DNA of 64,000 bases from Novosphingobium sp. SG751A (GCF_013149295.1 NZ_JABGCB010000002.1:372001-436000), one strand, 5' to 3'; numbered from the stretch's first letter, positions 46,126-54,653 are shown. A program made the numbers and translations. Notes: a model not told the origin generated them from the sequence alone.

Positions 46126-46249
46126 GTGAAATATGCCCCTGTCTCCCCGCATCCCCACCCATTTCACCGCGCAAAACTATGGCTATGCTTTGGCTCAACA
46201 TTTTGCCGGGCGCGGACAGCGATCCGCGGCCCATCAAGGGAGAGAGTGA

Positions 46250-47032
46250 ATGAAAACATGGTTTGGCCGGATGGCGGCAATGGGGGCGGTCGCTTTGGCA
46301 TTGACGGGCGCGCCTGTAATGGCGGCTGGCAAAGTGTCCGCCCCCTGCGGCGTGATGCCCGCCGCCGACAAGGTGGTGGCGCTGAACGAGATCCAGAACC
46401 TGATGGGCCGCTATGACCATCAGGGCACGCTGCGCGGCGAAGGCACGCTGGCCGATCTCTTCGCGCTCAACACCGAGGGTGTCAGTTGGCTGACGCCGGG
46501 CGGTCCGGTGGGGCTGGAGGCCATGCGCGCCCGCTTTGCCGATCCCGACGAGGACCGCCGCCCCGGCATTCTGCACATGCATTCGATGTTCTCGCCGGTG
46601 ATCGAAGTGGCGGGTGATGGCCAGACCGCCAAGGGCGTGTGGGACAGTTTCGGCCCCAGCATCAACGGTCCGGATGATATCGGCGCATGGCTGTGGGTCA
46701 AATATGCGGTCGATTTCGTCAAGGAACAGGGCAAGTGGAAGATCTGGCATCTTCAGGTTTTCCCGGTGTTCAACACCAAGTTTTCCACCCCCATCACGCA
46801 GACCGCCCGCGACATGGCCGCCCGCCAGCCCGCAGCCGAAGTGGCCGGTGTTTCTGGCCGCGATTCGGCGCGCGCCGGGGCCAATCCGATGCAGGCCCGC
46901 CCCGGCTATGCGATGCCCGCCAAGCTGTGGCGCTATGACGGCAAATCCACGCCGCAGGGACCGTTCATCCCGGTGGCCTACTGCCATTTCGACGCGGCCA
47001 CGGCCTATACGATCGCCGCCCCGGCCAAATAA
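46250..47032 (+). CDS. Exported SnoaL-like (NTF2-fold) protein
   Basis: A 260-residue protein with a signal peptide (VALALTGAPVMA-A). The NTF2/SnoaL fold is suggested by an N-terminal helix (DKVVALNEIQNLMGRYDHQG), a short polar cone entrance (FALNTEGVSWLTPGG), and strands ending WLWVKYAVDFVKEQGKWKI. SnoaL-like domains carry out dehydration, isomerisation or hydrolysis of small cyclic substrates; an extracytoplasmic form is unusual. It is first in a probable four-gene operon to 49074. Confidence 0.7.
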   Translation: MKTWFGRMAAMGAVALALTGAPVMAAGKVSAPCGVMPAADKVVALNEIQNLMGRYDHQGTLRGEGTLADLFALNTEGVSWLTPGGPVGLEAMRARFADPDEDRRPGILHMHSMFSPVIEVAGDGQTAKGVWDSFGPSINGPDDIGAWLWVKYAVDFVKEQGKWKIWHLQVFPVFNTKFSTPITQTARDMAARQPAAEVAGVSGRDSARAGANPMQARPGYAMPAKLWRYDGKSTPQGPFIPVAYCHFDAATAYTIAAPAK

Positions 47033-47125
47033 GCATTTAGCGCATACCTGAAATACACATCCGGCCTCTAGCGCGTAGGCGGGCGGGGCCGGATGCATCG
47101 GGATATGTGCGCGTACAGGAGATTG

Positions 47126-47509
47126 ATGATGAAAAGTTCCATGGTTGGCGTCCTTGCTGCGGCTCTGGCGCTGGGCGTGCCGGGGGAGGCGATGGCGCAT
47201 CATTCGGCCGCGTCCTTTGACCGGTCCAAGCCGCTGGTGGTGGCGGGCACGCTCAAGGTGTTCGAATGGGCCAATCCGCATACGTGGATGACCGTGACCG
47301 TGCCCGACGGCAAGGGCGGCAGCGAGGAATGGCGCCTTGAAGGGCCTTCGGTGTCGATCCTGGCCCGCAACGGGTGGAAGAAGGATTCGGTCAAGCCGGG
47401 CGAGCAGATCCGCCTGCTGGTCGCGCCCAATCGCGATGGCAGCAAGGGCGGCGAATTTCTGACCGTGAAGAAGGCCGATGGCACCGTGCTGAAATTCGGC
47501 ATCGTCTGA
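47126..47509 (+). CDS. Exported DUF6152-like protein
   Basis: A 127-residue protein with signal peptide (cut after EAMA) and mature start HHSAASFD, then GTLKVFEWANPHTWMTV, as in the small beta-rich DUF6152 family of unknown function. AGGAG precedes tandem ATG codons at 47126 and 47129. Members are often encoded with exported hypothetical proteins like the next two. Role unknown; the mature-end HH could bind a metal (inference). Confidence 0.7.
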   Translation: MMKSSMVGVLAAALALGVPGEAMAHHSAASFDRSKPLVVAGTLKVFEWANPHTWMTVTVPDGKGGSEEWRLEGPSVSILARNGWKKDSVKPGEQIRLLVAPNRDGSKGGEFLTVKKADGTVLKFGIV

Positions 47510-47545
47510 TCCGCCGCAAGGCATAAAACAATAAAGGAGACAGGG

Positions 47546-48385
47546 ATGTCGGCTCGATGGAGAAGCCATCGCCGGGCGGGGCTTTGCGCCTGCGTCGTGG
47601 CGGTGGGATTGTGGGCGATGCCCGCGATGGCGCAGGTGGGGGCGGCAACGCTTGACGATATTGTCGATGCGCCGCCCCAGTTCAAAGAGGCGCTGTCGGG
47701 CGGCAAGATCAAGCCGCAGGCATTGGAACTGACGCGCCAGAATATTCAGGGTGCGCCGCCTTCGAAGGACCCGCGCGATCTCAACGGCATGTATAATTTC
47801 CTGCGCGCGCCCGGGGGCGCACCGCGCGCGCCGGGGGGAGCGCCTCCGGGGGGTGGCGCTCCTTCTGGCGGATATGCGGCGGGCCGCGCCGTGCCGGGTG
47901 GGCCTCCTCCGAGGGCAGCGCCGGGCGGGCTGGCCTCGCCGCGCGTCAGCAATGTTGGCGCGGGGGCCTGCGTCATCAACACTTTCGCGGGGCTGACCTC
48001 CTATTCGACCACCATCCTCATCAATGCGCGCCAAGTGCTGTTCCTGATGGAGGAAAACCACCTGCTGCGCTGGGCCACCTTTGCCGACAAGCATGATCCG
48101 GCGGCCAAACCGTCTTTTACCGGCGATTCCATCGCGCGCTGGGATGGCGACACACTGGTGATCGACACCACGCAGGTGGCCACGCGCGGCAAGCCCGGCA
48201 CCGATCATTATGTCGAGCGCGTGACCAAACAGGCCGATGGCAATGTCGCCATCGAACGTTTCCGCGACACCGATGGGCAACTGACCCCGGTGGAGAAGGT
48301 CACGCTGCGCTGGCGGCCCGACCTCCATTATGTCGAGGACATTTGCGAGGACTTTGGCGAAGCATTCGGGATTGGATATCAATGA
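47546..48385 (+). CDS. Exported hypothetical protein with Gly/Pro-rich insert
   Basis: A 279-residue protein with signal peptide (cut after AMAQ). Residues about 88-132 are a low-complexity Gly/Pro/Ala stretch. The C-terminal part has SIARWDGDTLVIDTTQ and HYVERVTKQADGN, matching GHWEDETLVVDVQ in the next protein, so the two are distant paralogues of one beta-rich family often found with DUF6152. AAAGGAG lies upstream of the ATG. Function unknown. Confidence 0.65.
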   Translation: MSARWRSHRRAGLCACVVAVGLWAMPAMAQVGAATLDDIVDAPPQFKEALSGGKIKPQALELTRQNIQGAPPSKDPRDLNGMYNFLRAPGGAPRAPGGAPPGGGAPSGGYAAGRAVPGGPPPRAAPGGLASPRVSNVGAGACVINTFAGLTSYSTTILINARQVLFLMEENHLLRWATFADKHDPAAKPSFTGDSIARWDGDTLVIDTTQVATRGKPGTDHYVERVTKQADGNVAIERFRDTDGQLTPVEKVTLRWRPDLHYVEDICEDFGEAFGIGYQ

Positions 48386-49074
48386 TGGCAAAGGGCAAAT
48401 TGTTGATGGCGCTGGCCCTGCTGGGGGGCGGTGCGCCCGTATTGGTTCAGGCTCAGGGGGCGCAGGACTGGATCGAGGGCGTGTGGCAGGCGCGCGGCGA
48501 CGGCATGTTGAAGCCCGCCGACGGCAAACCGATCCCGTTTCGGCCCGAGGCGGCCAAGGCGTGGAATGCGCAAAAACCGGCGTTCATGGCGGGCGATCCC
48601 AAGGTGGATTTTTCGCGCCGATGCAAGCCTCCGGGTGAACCGCGTTTGATGAGCGACCCCAAAACGCCCTTTGCGGTGATCGTCACCAAGCCGCGCGTGA
48701 TGTTTGCCTATCAGTGGAACCGGCTGGTCCGCATGATCGAGATGGAGGAGCCGCGCGAGGTGATCGGCCCGGTCTATTTCGGCCAGAACGCGGGCCATTG
48801 GGAAGACGAAACGCTGGTGGTGGACGTGCAGGCGTTGCACCCCAACACCGGGCTGGATCGGACCGGATTGCCCCATGGCGAAAAGGCGCGGTTGACCGAG
48901 CGTTTCCGCAGCCTTGGGCCTAAGCAGATGGAGGCCGTGATCACCATCAATGACCCGGAAACCTATAGCGCTCCCTGGACCGCCAAGGTGGTGTTTGATC
49001 GTCAGCCGGGCTTGACGGTCAAGGAGGACATCTGCCTCGACCGCGAAAATCTGGCGGGCAAGCTCAAGCAATAA
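48382..49074 (+). CDS. Exported hypothetical protein, paralogue of the preceding one
   Basis: A 230-residue protein with signal peptide (cut after VQA). It contains CKPPGEPRLMSDPKTPF and GHWEDETLVVDVQALHPN, the pattern shared with the 47546 gene and common in proteins accompanying DUF6152. The ATG at 48382 overlaps the previous stop (ATGA); a second ATG is at 48385. A strong terminator follows. Function unknown. Confidence 0.65.
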   Translation: MMAKGKLLMALALLGGGAPVLVQAQGAQDWIEGVWQARGDGMLKPADGKPIPFRPEAAKAWNAQKPAFMAGDPKVDFSRRCKPPGEPRLMSDPKTPFAVIVTKPRVMFAYQWNRLVRMIEMEEPREVIGPVYFGQNAGHWEDETLVVDVQALHPNTGLDRTGLPHGEKARLTERFRSLGPKQMEAVITINDPETYSAPWTAKVVFDRQPGLTVKEDICLDRENLAGKLKQ

Positions 49075-49083
49075 GGCGCAATG

Positions 49084-49122
49084 GAAAGGGGGCGGTGAGA
49101 TCAACTCTCACCGCCCCCTTTC
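49084..49122 (+). terminator. Rho-independent terminator, bidirectional
   Basis: GAAAGGGGGCGGTGAG (49084-49099) pairs with CTCACCGCCCCCTTTC (49107-49122), loop of 7 nt. It ends one base before the stop codon of the converging hydrolase gene and lies 9 nt after the plus-strand gene. Confidence 0.9.
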
Positions 49123-50007
49123 TTATGGCCGTTTTAGAAAGGCCAGAACCGCCTGGTTGAACAGATCTGGCGCTTCCCAATAGGCCGAATGGCCGGTGCC
49201 GGGGATCACGGCATAGCGGCTGCGCCGCGCATGGCGTCCGGCCTCGCGTTGCAGGGGCGGGGGCACATAGAGATCCGCATCCCCCGTCAGCCAAAGGATC
49301 GGCATGGGCAGGCGCGCGACATCATCCCACGTCACCCCCGCGCGCGGCGGCGCGCCCAGCGGGGCAATGCGCGAATGCTGCTCCAGATCGACCCAGCGCG
49401 CCGCCCCTTGCGGATTGGCGGCGCGATAGGTGGGCGAAAGCTCACGCACTTCGGCGGGCATGGCGTTGAAGGAAGGCGGGCGCAGCCCTTCGGCCCAAGC
49501 CTTGAACGCCGGTTCGGCAATGCCCGAAATGCTGTTGGCCATGGTCAGCGAGATCAGCCTTTCGGGATGGGCGGCGGCAAACTGGATGGCGATGCCGCCC
49601 CCTGCGGCCGAGCCGACGAAATGAAACCGTCCGATGTTCAGCGCCTTGGTAATGGTCAGGATGTCCTCATTGGTGCCGGGGTCTGCGCCGGTGATTTCGC
49701 TGCGCGCATGTTCGCGGCGCGACCATGCCACCACGCGATAGCCTGCGGCGGCAAAGGCGGATTGCTGATGCTCCCAGATCAGCGCGCTGCCCGTGGCCGG
49801 ATGGGCCAGCAGGATGACCGGGCCTTTGCCGCCGGTGTCGGTGACATAGAGCCGTGCGCCGGGGGCATCGACCATGTGTTCGGTCATGTGTTCGGTGATG
49901 GCCGGAGCTGCAATGGCGGGAGCGGTGAGGGTGGCGGCGGCGGCCAGCAGCGCGCCGCCCAGCCCGATGAGGGCCGAGCGGCGGCTGGCGTGATGAAGCG
50001 CGCTCAC
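49123..50007 (-). CDS. Exported alpha/beta-hydrolase-fold protein lacking the nucleophilic serine
   Basis: A 294-residue protein starting at GTG 50007, overlapping the previous stop (GTGA). A Tat-type signal (ASRRSALIGLGGALLAAAA) precedes the hydrolase fold: LLAHPATGS oxyanion region, elbow FVGSAAGGGIAIQF, acid in LTGDADLYV, His in GTGHSAYWE. At the nucleophile place of G-x-S-x-G there is Ala134. It may be non-hydrolytic or use another mechanism. It ends the six-gene operon that begins at 53487. Confidence 0.8.
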   Translation of the reverse strand: MSALHHASRRSALIGLGGALLAAAATLTAPAIAAPAITEHMTEHMVDAPGARLYVTDTGGKGPVILLAHPATGSALIWEHQQSAFAAAGYRVVAWSRREHARSEITGADPGTNEDILTITKALNIGRFHFVGSAAGGGIAIQFAAAHPERLISLTMANSISGIAEPAFKAWAEGLRPPSFNAMPAEVRELSPTYRAANPQGAARWVDLEQHSRIAPLGAPPRAGVTWDDVARLPMPILWLTGDADLYVPPPLQREAGRHARRSRYAVIPGTGHSAYWEAPDLFNQAVLAFLKRP

Positions 50008-50492
50008 AGGAAACCGATCCAGCGACCGGCGATGATGATCGAGGTCCAGAGCGTAAGCGACAGCGCGCCCGCGATCCGCGCCGGGGCGGGCGGGGGCAAT
50101 TGGCGGTCCCATTGGTCAACGCCGCGATAGGCGGTCGAATGGAACCACGCCATGTTCAGCCCCGCCAGCGCCAGCAGCACCATCTTGGCCTGAAACGGAA
50201 ACAGGCCCGAATAGCGCACCGCCGCCGAGGCGAACATCAGAGCGCCCGTGATCGCGGCCAGCACAAAACAGGCCCATGTCCATGTCAGCGTTTCGCGCGT
50301 CAGCCGCAAAACCCCCATGTCGCGCCGGGCAAGGCCCAGCAGGCGCAGATCGACCATCGCAATCGTGCCCAGCACCATCACCAGCGCCAGCACATGCACC
50401 ACCTCAATGGCGGGAAACATCCATGTGGATTCGGCAATTGCGGTGGCAAAGGGCAGGGCCTCGATGGCCTCGAATATTTCTTGGAAAGCCAT
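50004..50492 (-). CDS. DUF6644-like membrane protein (second of a pair)
   Basis: A 162-residue protein with about four to five helices (WMFPAIEVVHVLALVMVLG, LTWTWACFVLAAITGALM, MVLLALAGLNMAWFH, and a C-terminal helix). It resembles DUF6644 proteins of unknown function. It has the same length as the gene just upstream and similar order of motifs (IEVVHVLALVMVLG versus VQSIHIIAIAAVM), so they are paralogues. A conserved His in the first helix could bind haem, which is inference. Confidence 0.75.
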   Translation of the reverse strand: MAFQEIFEAIEALPFATAIAESTWMFPAIEVVHVLALVMVLGTIAMVDLRLLGLARRDMGVLRLTRETLTWTWACFVLAAITGALMFASAAVRYSGLFPFQAKMVLLALAGLNMAWFHSTAYRGVDQWDRQLPPPAPARIAGALSLTLWTSIIIAGRWIGFL

Positions 50493-50501
50493 AGAGTCCT
50501 C

Positions 50502-50990
50502 TTATGCGTAGGCGATCAGGCGGCCGCAGGCGATGATGCCCACCAGAGCCGCCAGACAGAGCAGCGCCAGCATCCGCAGGCGCCCGCGCGTTTCGGGCGA
50601 CAAATCGGCCAGAGGCTGGGGCGAACCGGCCCGCGCAATCATCGCGCAAAGCGAGAGGACCACGATCAGCAGCGCCATCTTGATCCAGAATACATAGCTC
50701 ATCAATTCGCGTTCCGGTTCGCCGATGATCAGGATGATCCCGCTGATCGCCAGCACCGGCAGCGCCCGCCACACCCATGGCAGATAGCGCCCGAGCAGGA
50801 TGTCAAACCCCTCGCTGCTGCCCGCCAGCCCCGCGATGCGCGTGTTGAGCAGCACCGCGCTGGCCATGACGGCGGCGATGGCGATGATGTGGATGCTCTG
50901 CACAATCGGGATCAGCCAGGAAATGCTCTGGATCGTGATGCTGATTGGCGAGGCGGCGATAATGTCGACAAGGGCGCGCATGGCGTCCAT
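50502..50990 (-). CDS. DUF6644-like membrane protein (first of a pair)
   Basis: A 162-residue protein with about four helices (SWLIPIVQSIHIIAIAAVM, YLPWVWRALPVLAISGIILI, FWIKMALLIVVLSLCAM, MLALLCLAALVGIIACGR). GGAGAGG lies 3 nt before the ATG at 50990, so the longer frame to 51071 is rejected. It is followed after 9 nt by its paralogue. Both probably form one membrane unit, perhaps an electron-transfer or anchoring component for the exported enzymes. Confidence 0.75.
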   Translation of the reverse strand: MDAMRALVDIIAASPISITIQSISWLIPIVQSIHIIAIAAVMASAVLLNTRIAGLAGSSEGFDILLGRYLPWVWRALPVLAISGIILIIGEPERELMSYVFWIKMALLIVVLSLCAMIARAGSPQPLADLSPETRGRLRMLALLCLAALVGIIACGRLIAYA

Positions 50991-51094
50991 GAACCTCTCC
51001 TCTTTATGGCGGCGTTTGACACGCCTTGGTTGCAAGGGATCGCCGGAAAGAGGAGAGAGAACAAGACGCAATTAGCGTTTAAGAGAAATACGTC

Positions 51095-51994
51095 TCAGAT
51101 ACCAACTCCGGTCTTTATTGCCTCATAAAGTGCGCCGACAAAGGCATCGGCATTGTCCGGCCCGCCCGGCTGCACCGACCGATCATCGGCCAGCAGGTGC
51201 ATCGCCACCACCTCCTGCCTGCTCTTGCCCGCGGCCACTTCGCGCTTCACCGCATCGCGTATCTTTTCCAGCATGGCGACATAGGCGATCAGCTCGGCCC
51301 GGTTGGTCAATCCACCATGGCCGGGAACGACCTTGGTGGCATCGTCGATCATGCCGATGGCGCGGCGATAGACCCGCAGATTGCCCTCATAGCTGCCGCA
51401 TTTGCACCCGCTCACGCCGTCATAGACCGGATATTCGTGGCTGTGATGCAGATCGCCCATCACCAGCACATTCTGGCGCGGAAAGAAGATCAGCGCGTCG
51501 CCATCCATATGCGAAGGCTCAACCGGCAGAAAATTCAGACTTTCTCCCGGAACCGAAACCTTGCTCGCCTTGTCATAGGTGATCGTGGGCCAGCCGGCCT
51601 TGTCGATGGGCGGCTGCGTCTCGCCGCGTGGGTTGGTCGATGGCTCGGCAATCCGACGCGCGGCGGCGGAGGTGGAGACGACCTTGGCCCCCATTCCGGC
51701 AAACAGCGCATTGGCTCCGGTATGGTCGCGATGCGCATGGGTGTTGACCACGAAGGCCACCGGCTTGGGCGTCACGGCGCGGACCGCTTCGGCCAGCTTG
51801 TCGGGGTTGAAAAACAGCGCGTCGACCAGAATGGCGCTCTTGTCGCCCACGGCCAGAACCGCGTTCGATCCTGCGCTCAACATCACCAGATCAGCGGTGA
51901 TGGGGGTGGTTTTGATCGGCGCCATAAAGGGGTTCTGCGCGGCGTCGGGTGAGGCGAGCACAAGGCCTGCCAGCAGGTAGATCGCTTTCATCAT
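51095..51994 (-). CDS. Exported metallo-beta-lactamase-fold hydrolase
   Basis: A 299-residue protein with a signal peptide (IYLLAGLVLASPDAA) and the MBL zinc motif THAHRDHTG, plus HHSHEY and PGHGG ligands, as in QuiP/SoxH-like and UlaG-unrelated MBL families. Tandem ATGs are at 51994 and 51991 with AAAGG upstream. It begins 8 nt after the intradiol dioxygenase stop. Likely role: hydrolysis of a lactone or thioester-like product, inferred from position. Confidence 0.85.
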   Translation of the reverse strand: MMKAIYLLAGLVLASPDAAQNPFMAPIKTTPITADLVMLSAGSNAVLAVGDKSAILVDALFFNPDKLAEAVRAVTPKPVAFVVNTHAHRDHTGANALFAGMGAKVVSTSAAARRIAEPSTNPRGETQPPIDKAGWPTITYDKASKVSVPGESLNFLPVEPSHMDGDALIFFPRQNVLVMGDLHHSHEYPVYDGVSGCKCGSYEGNLRVYRRAIGMIDDATKVVPGHGGLTNRAELIAYVAMLEKIRDAVKREVAAGKSRQEVVAMHLLADDRSVQPGGPDNADAFVGALYEAIKTGVGI

Positions 51995-52002
51995 CCATCC
52001 TT

Positions 52003-52848
52003 TCAACGCGGAAGCGGGGGTTTTTGCGCGCGCGGGCGGCGCCCGTTTTCCGCCGAGGGCACCAGCGCGGCAATCCGATCGTCCCCCTTGGGTGGCACGC
52101 CGGGGGCGGGCACGCATTTGCTGCCATCGGTCGGACAGGGCATCTTTTCGCCCGGCGCGGGCGTGGCCAGAGGGTTCACGCCGAAGGTCATGGTCGCCAC
52201 ATAGCGGTCGGCCTCCTCCTTCACCTGCGCCACGGCATTGCGCGTTGCCTCGGCCATGATCCAGTCGGTGACATTGATCGTGTCGCGCAGCAAGGGGCGC
52301 TTATAATCCGGCACATTCAGATAGATCCATTCGTTGAGCGCATCGGGAAAGAAGATCTGGCTGGTCAGGCGGGTGCGGCCGCCGATATAGATCTTGAAGT
52401 GGATATGGGCGGTGCGTCCGCGATACCATCCTGGATAGATCGTGTTGAACGTGACCCATCCGGCCGCATCACTCATCTGCGTTCCGCGCAGGAATGTCTG
52501 CCCCGGCGTGGCAATGTCCAGATCGTCGCCCTGATTGGGAAAATCGGAATAGATGCCTTGCGCATCGGCCTGCCATGTATCGACCCGCGCGCCCGACACC
52601 GGGCGGCATTGCGCATCGACCACCCGCACGCGGACTTCCAGCGGGATGCCCTTTTTGCCCTCGGTGATGTCGCGGCGGATGATCGGCTTGTTTTCGTAAT
52701 AGGGCCCATCGACCGTGTCGGGATGGATCAGGCAGATATTCTCGGGTGCGGTATTTTTGGGCCTCGGTGCGGCGCGCGCCATGGATGCGGCGCCCGCGCC
52801 AAGGATGCCGGTGGCGATTACGCCCCGGCGTGACAGAGATGTCGACAT
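52003..52848 (-). CDS. Tat-exported intradiol ring-cleavage dioxygenase
   Basis: A 281-residue protein. The Tat signal LSRRGVIATGILGAGAASM is followed by the intradiol dioxygenase fold: GPYYENKPIIRRDI, VDTWQADAQGIYSDF, and the iron site TIYPGWYRGRTAHIHFK (Tyr and the two His; another Tyr lies in GPYY). Cytoplasmic relatives (catechol 1,2- and protocatechuate 3,4-dioxygenases) cleave diphenols between the hydroxyls; exported forms are known but substrates are poorly defined. A Pro-rich tail of about 30 residues is unusual. Confidence 0.9.
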   Translation of the reverse strand: MSTSLSRRGVIATGILGAGAASMARAAPRPKNTAPENICLIHPDTVDGPYYENKPIIRRDITEGKKGIPLEVRVRVVDAQCRPVSGARVDTWQADAQGIYSDFPNQGDDLDIATPGQTFLRGTQMSDAAGWVTFNTIYPGWYRGRTAHIHFKIYIGGRTRLTSQIFFPDALNEWIYLNVPDYKRPLLRDTINVTDWIMAEATRNAVAQVKEEADRYVATMTFGVNPLATPAPGEKMPCPTDGSKCVPAPGVPPKGDDRIAALVPSAENGRRPRAQKPPLPR

Positions 52849-52872
52849 GAATGAACTCCTGAAAAGAAAGGG

Positions 52873-53487
52873 TTAGGTGTTTCGCTCCGGCCACATGCGG
52901 CGCAACACCGGATCGCGGTCGACCAGATGATGCTTGACCACCGCCCCCACATGCAGCGTGATCAGCACGGGCAAGACCCAGCTCGCCAGAACGCCATGCA
53001 CCGTCACCATCGTATCATGCCACCACAACACATCGGCAGGGGGCAGCGAGGGGAACACCGGGAAGTGGGGGAATTCAAAAAGACCAAAAAACATTAGCTT
53101 GCTCTTCTGAACCTTATGTGCGGACAGCACGAGCCAGCCTGAAAAGGGCACTGCCAGCATCAGCGCATAAAGCCCCATATGGCCCAGGGAGGCGGCGATT
53201 CGCTCCCACGTGGCCATGGCGGGATTGTGCGGAGGCGGGCGATGGGTGATCCGCCACATAATGCGCGGAACGATCAATATCAGCGCCGACAGCCCCAGCG
53301 AGATATGCAGCGGCAGTAGCGGCTTTGGCGAATATTTCTGGCCCGGCATGGCCTCGGGAAAGGTCCATCCGATGATGATATTAGCCAACAGGATCACGGC
53401 CATCAACCAATGCAGGCCAATCGCGCCATAAGAATAGAGGCCCGGATAAGCCCATTGGTCTGATGCTTTGTTGAAGGATGCCGCCAT
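52873..53487 (-). CDS. Cytochrome b561 (NapC/DsbB-independent, superoxide oxidase-type) membrane protein
   Basis: A 204-residue protein with four helices and haem-ligand His residues in GAIGLHWLMAVILLANIIIG, PLHISLGLSALILI, HGVLASWVLPVLITLHVGA, matching the bacterial cytochrome b561 family. It can pass electrons between the quinone pool and periplasmic partners. It is the first gene of the operon 53487 to 49123 and is divergent from a LysR gene. Confidence 0.93.
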   Translation of the reverse strand: MAASFNKASDQWAYPGLYSYGAIGLHWLMAVILLANIIIGWTFPEAMPGQKYSPKPLLPLHISLGLSALILIVPRIMWRITHRPPPHNPAMATWERIAASLGHMGLYALMLAVPFSGWLVLSAHKVQKSKLMFFGLFEFPHFPVFPSLPPADVLWWHDTMVTVHGVLASWVLPVLITLHVGAVVKHHLVDRDPVLRRMWPERNT

Positions 53488-53525
53488 TTTGGTCCTCTCA
53501 TCAGGCCTTCTCTTGCGTCGGGCCG

Positions 53526-53607
53526 ATAATGACTTGCACGATGATAGCCAAAGGCGGTCCCGGCTGCACCCATCATTATGCGCATATCAGCTTGCCATGG
53601 TTCGGCA
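53526..53607. promoter_or_regulatory. Inverted repeats in the LysR/b561 divergent gap
   Basis: ATAATGA (53526-53532) faces TCATTAT (53573-53579), and TGCC-N7-GGCA lies at 53593-53607, similar to a LysR T-N-A site. The gap (53488-53704) controls the divergent exported operon and the LysR gene, so these are candidate binding sites. Confidence 0.35.
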
Positions 53608-53704
53608 GGTGCATTATATTAGCGTCATAAAGAATAAACGGAGCCTCAAAACAGGCATCCGCTGCTTCCCGGTCATTCCGGGGGCGGGGAATGGGAGAAA
53701 GAAC

Positions 53705-54643
53705 ATGGATTTCGAGCGGTGGAAACTGTTCCTCAAGGTGGCCGAAATGGGCAGCCTGTCCAAAGTCGCGGTGGTGATGAAACGGCGGCAACCCGTGGTC
53801 AGCCGCCATATCAACGCGCTGGAGATCGAATGCGGATGCACGCTGTTTTACCGCACCGGGCGCGGCGTGGCATTGACCGAGGTGGGCGAGGCGATCCTGC
53901 CGCGCGTGCAGACGATGGTGCGCGAATCCGAACAGATCATGATGGATATCAAGGGGCAGGCGGGTGTGCCGGTGGGCGCGGTTTCTGTCGGCCTTTTGCC
54001 TTCAGTGCGGATCGCCTCGGAATTTCTGGGCGCGGCCTTGGAGAAATTCCCGCAGGTCACGCTGCATCTGACCGAGGCGGCGGGCGGGCAACTGGCCGAA
54101 CAGGTGGCGACGGGGCGGATCGATCTGGCGCTGGTGCTGCGCGAGCCGGGCGCGCTTAGCCCGAGCGATGAGGCGCTGGTGACGCTGCCGCTTTGCGTGG
54201 TGGGCCCTCCGGGCGATCCGATCACCAGCCAGCGCGAGATCGCCCTGGCACAGGTGCAGGGCCTGCCGCTGATCCAGGCCAAGCCGCCCAACGTTTTGCG
54301 CATGCATATCGAACAGGCCGCCCGCCGCGCCGGGGCCAACCTTACCTATGGCCCGCAGATCGACGCTCTGGCCACGCAGAAACAGGTGATCGCCAAGGGC
54401 ATGGGCTACACCATCACCACCCGCATGGCCGTGCGCGAGGATGTGGCGGCAGGGCTGCTTTCGGCAGCCGACATCATCGACCCGCGCATGGATCTGATGC
54501 TGGTTCTGGTGCGTTCAAACCAGCGCCCCGCAACCCTTGCCATCCGCAAGATCGCCCGCCTTCTGGCGGAGGAAGTGCGCCGTTTGCCGGAGGTTTACCG
54601 CGATGATGAATCGCCCTCCTTTGTCCCGCTGACGGTGCAATAA
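53705..54643 (+). CDS. LysR-type regulator of the catabolic region
   Basis: A 312-residue regulator. The N-terminal winged helix is MDFERWKLFLKVAEMGSLSK with HTH in SKVAVVMKRRQPVVSRHINALE, and the effector domain starts at GAVSVGLLPSVRIA. The ATG at 53705 has GGAGAAAG upstream; the frame is open from 53468. It is divergent from the exported dioxygenase operon and upstream of the FAD monooxygenase genes, so it could control both. Effector unknown. Confidence 0.94.
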   Translation: MDFERWKLFLKVAEMGSLSKVAVVMKRRQPVVSRHINALEIECGCTLFYRTGRGVALTEVGEAILPRVQTMVRESEQIMMDIKGQAGVPVGAVSVGLLPSVRIASEFLGAALEKFPQVTLHLTEAAGGQLAEQVATGRIDLALVLREPGALSPSDEALVTLPLCVVGPPGDPITSQREIALAQVQGLPLIQAKPPNVLRMHIEQAARRAGANLTYGPQIDALATQKQVIAKGMGYTITTRMAVREDVAAGLLSAADIIDPRMDLMLVLVRSNQRPATLAIRKIARLLAEEVRRLPEVYRDDESPSFVPLTVQ

Positions 54644-54653
54644 AGGGCGCGCG

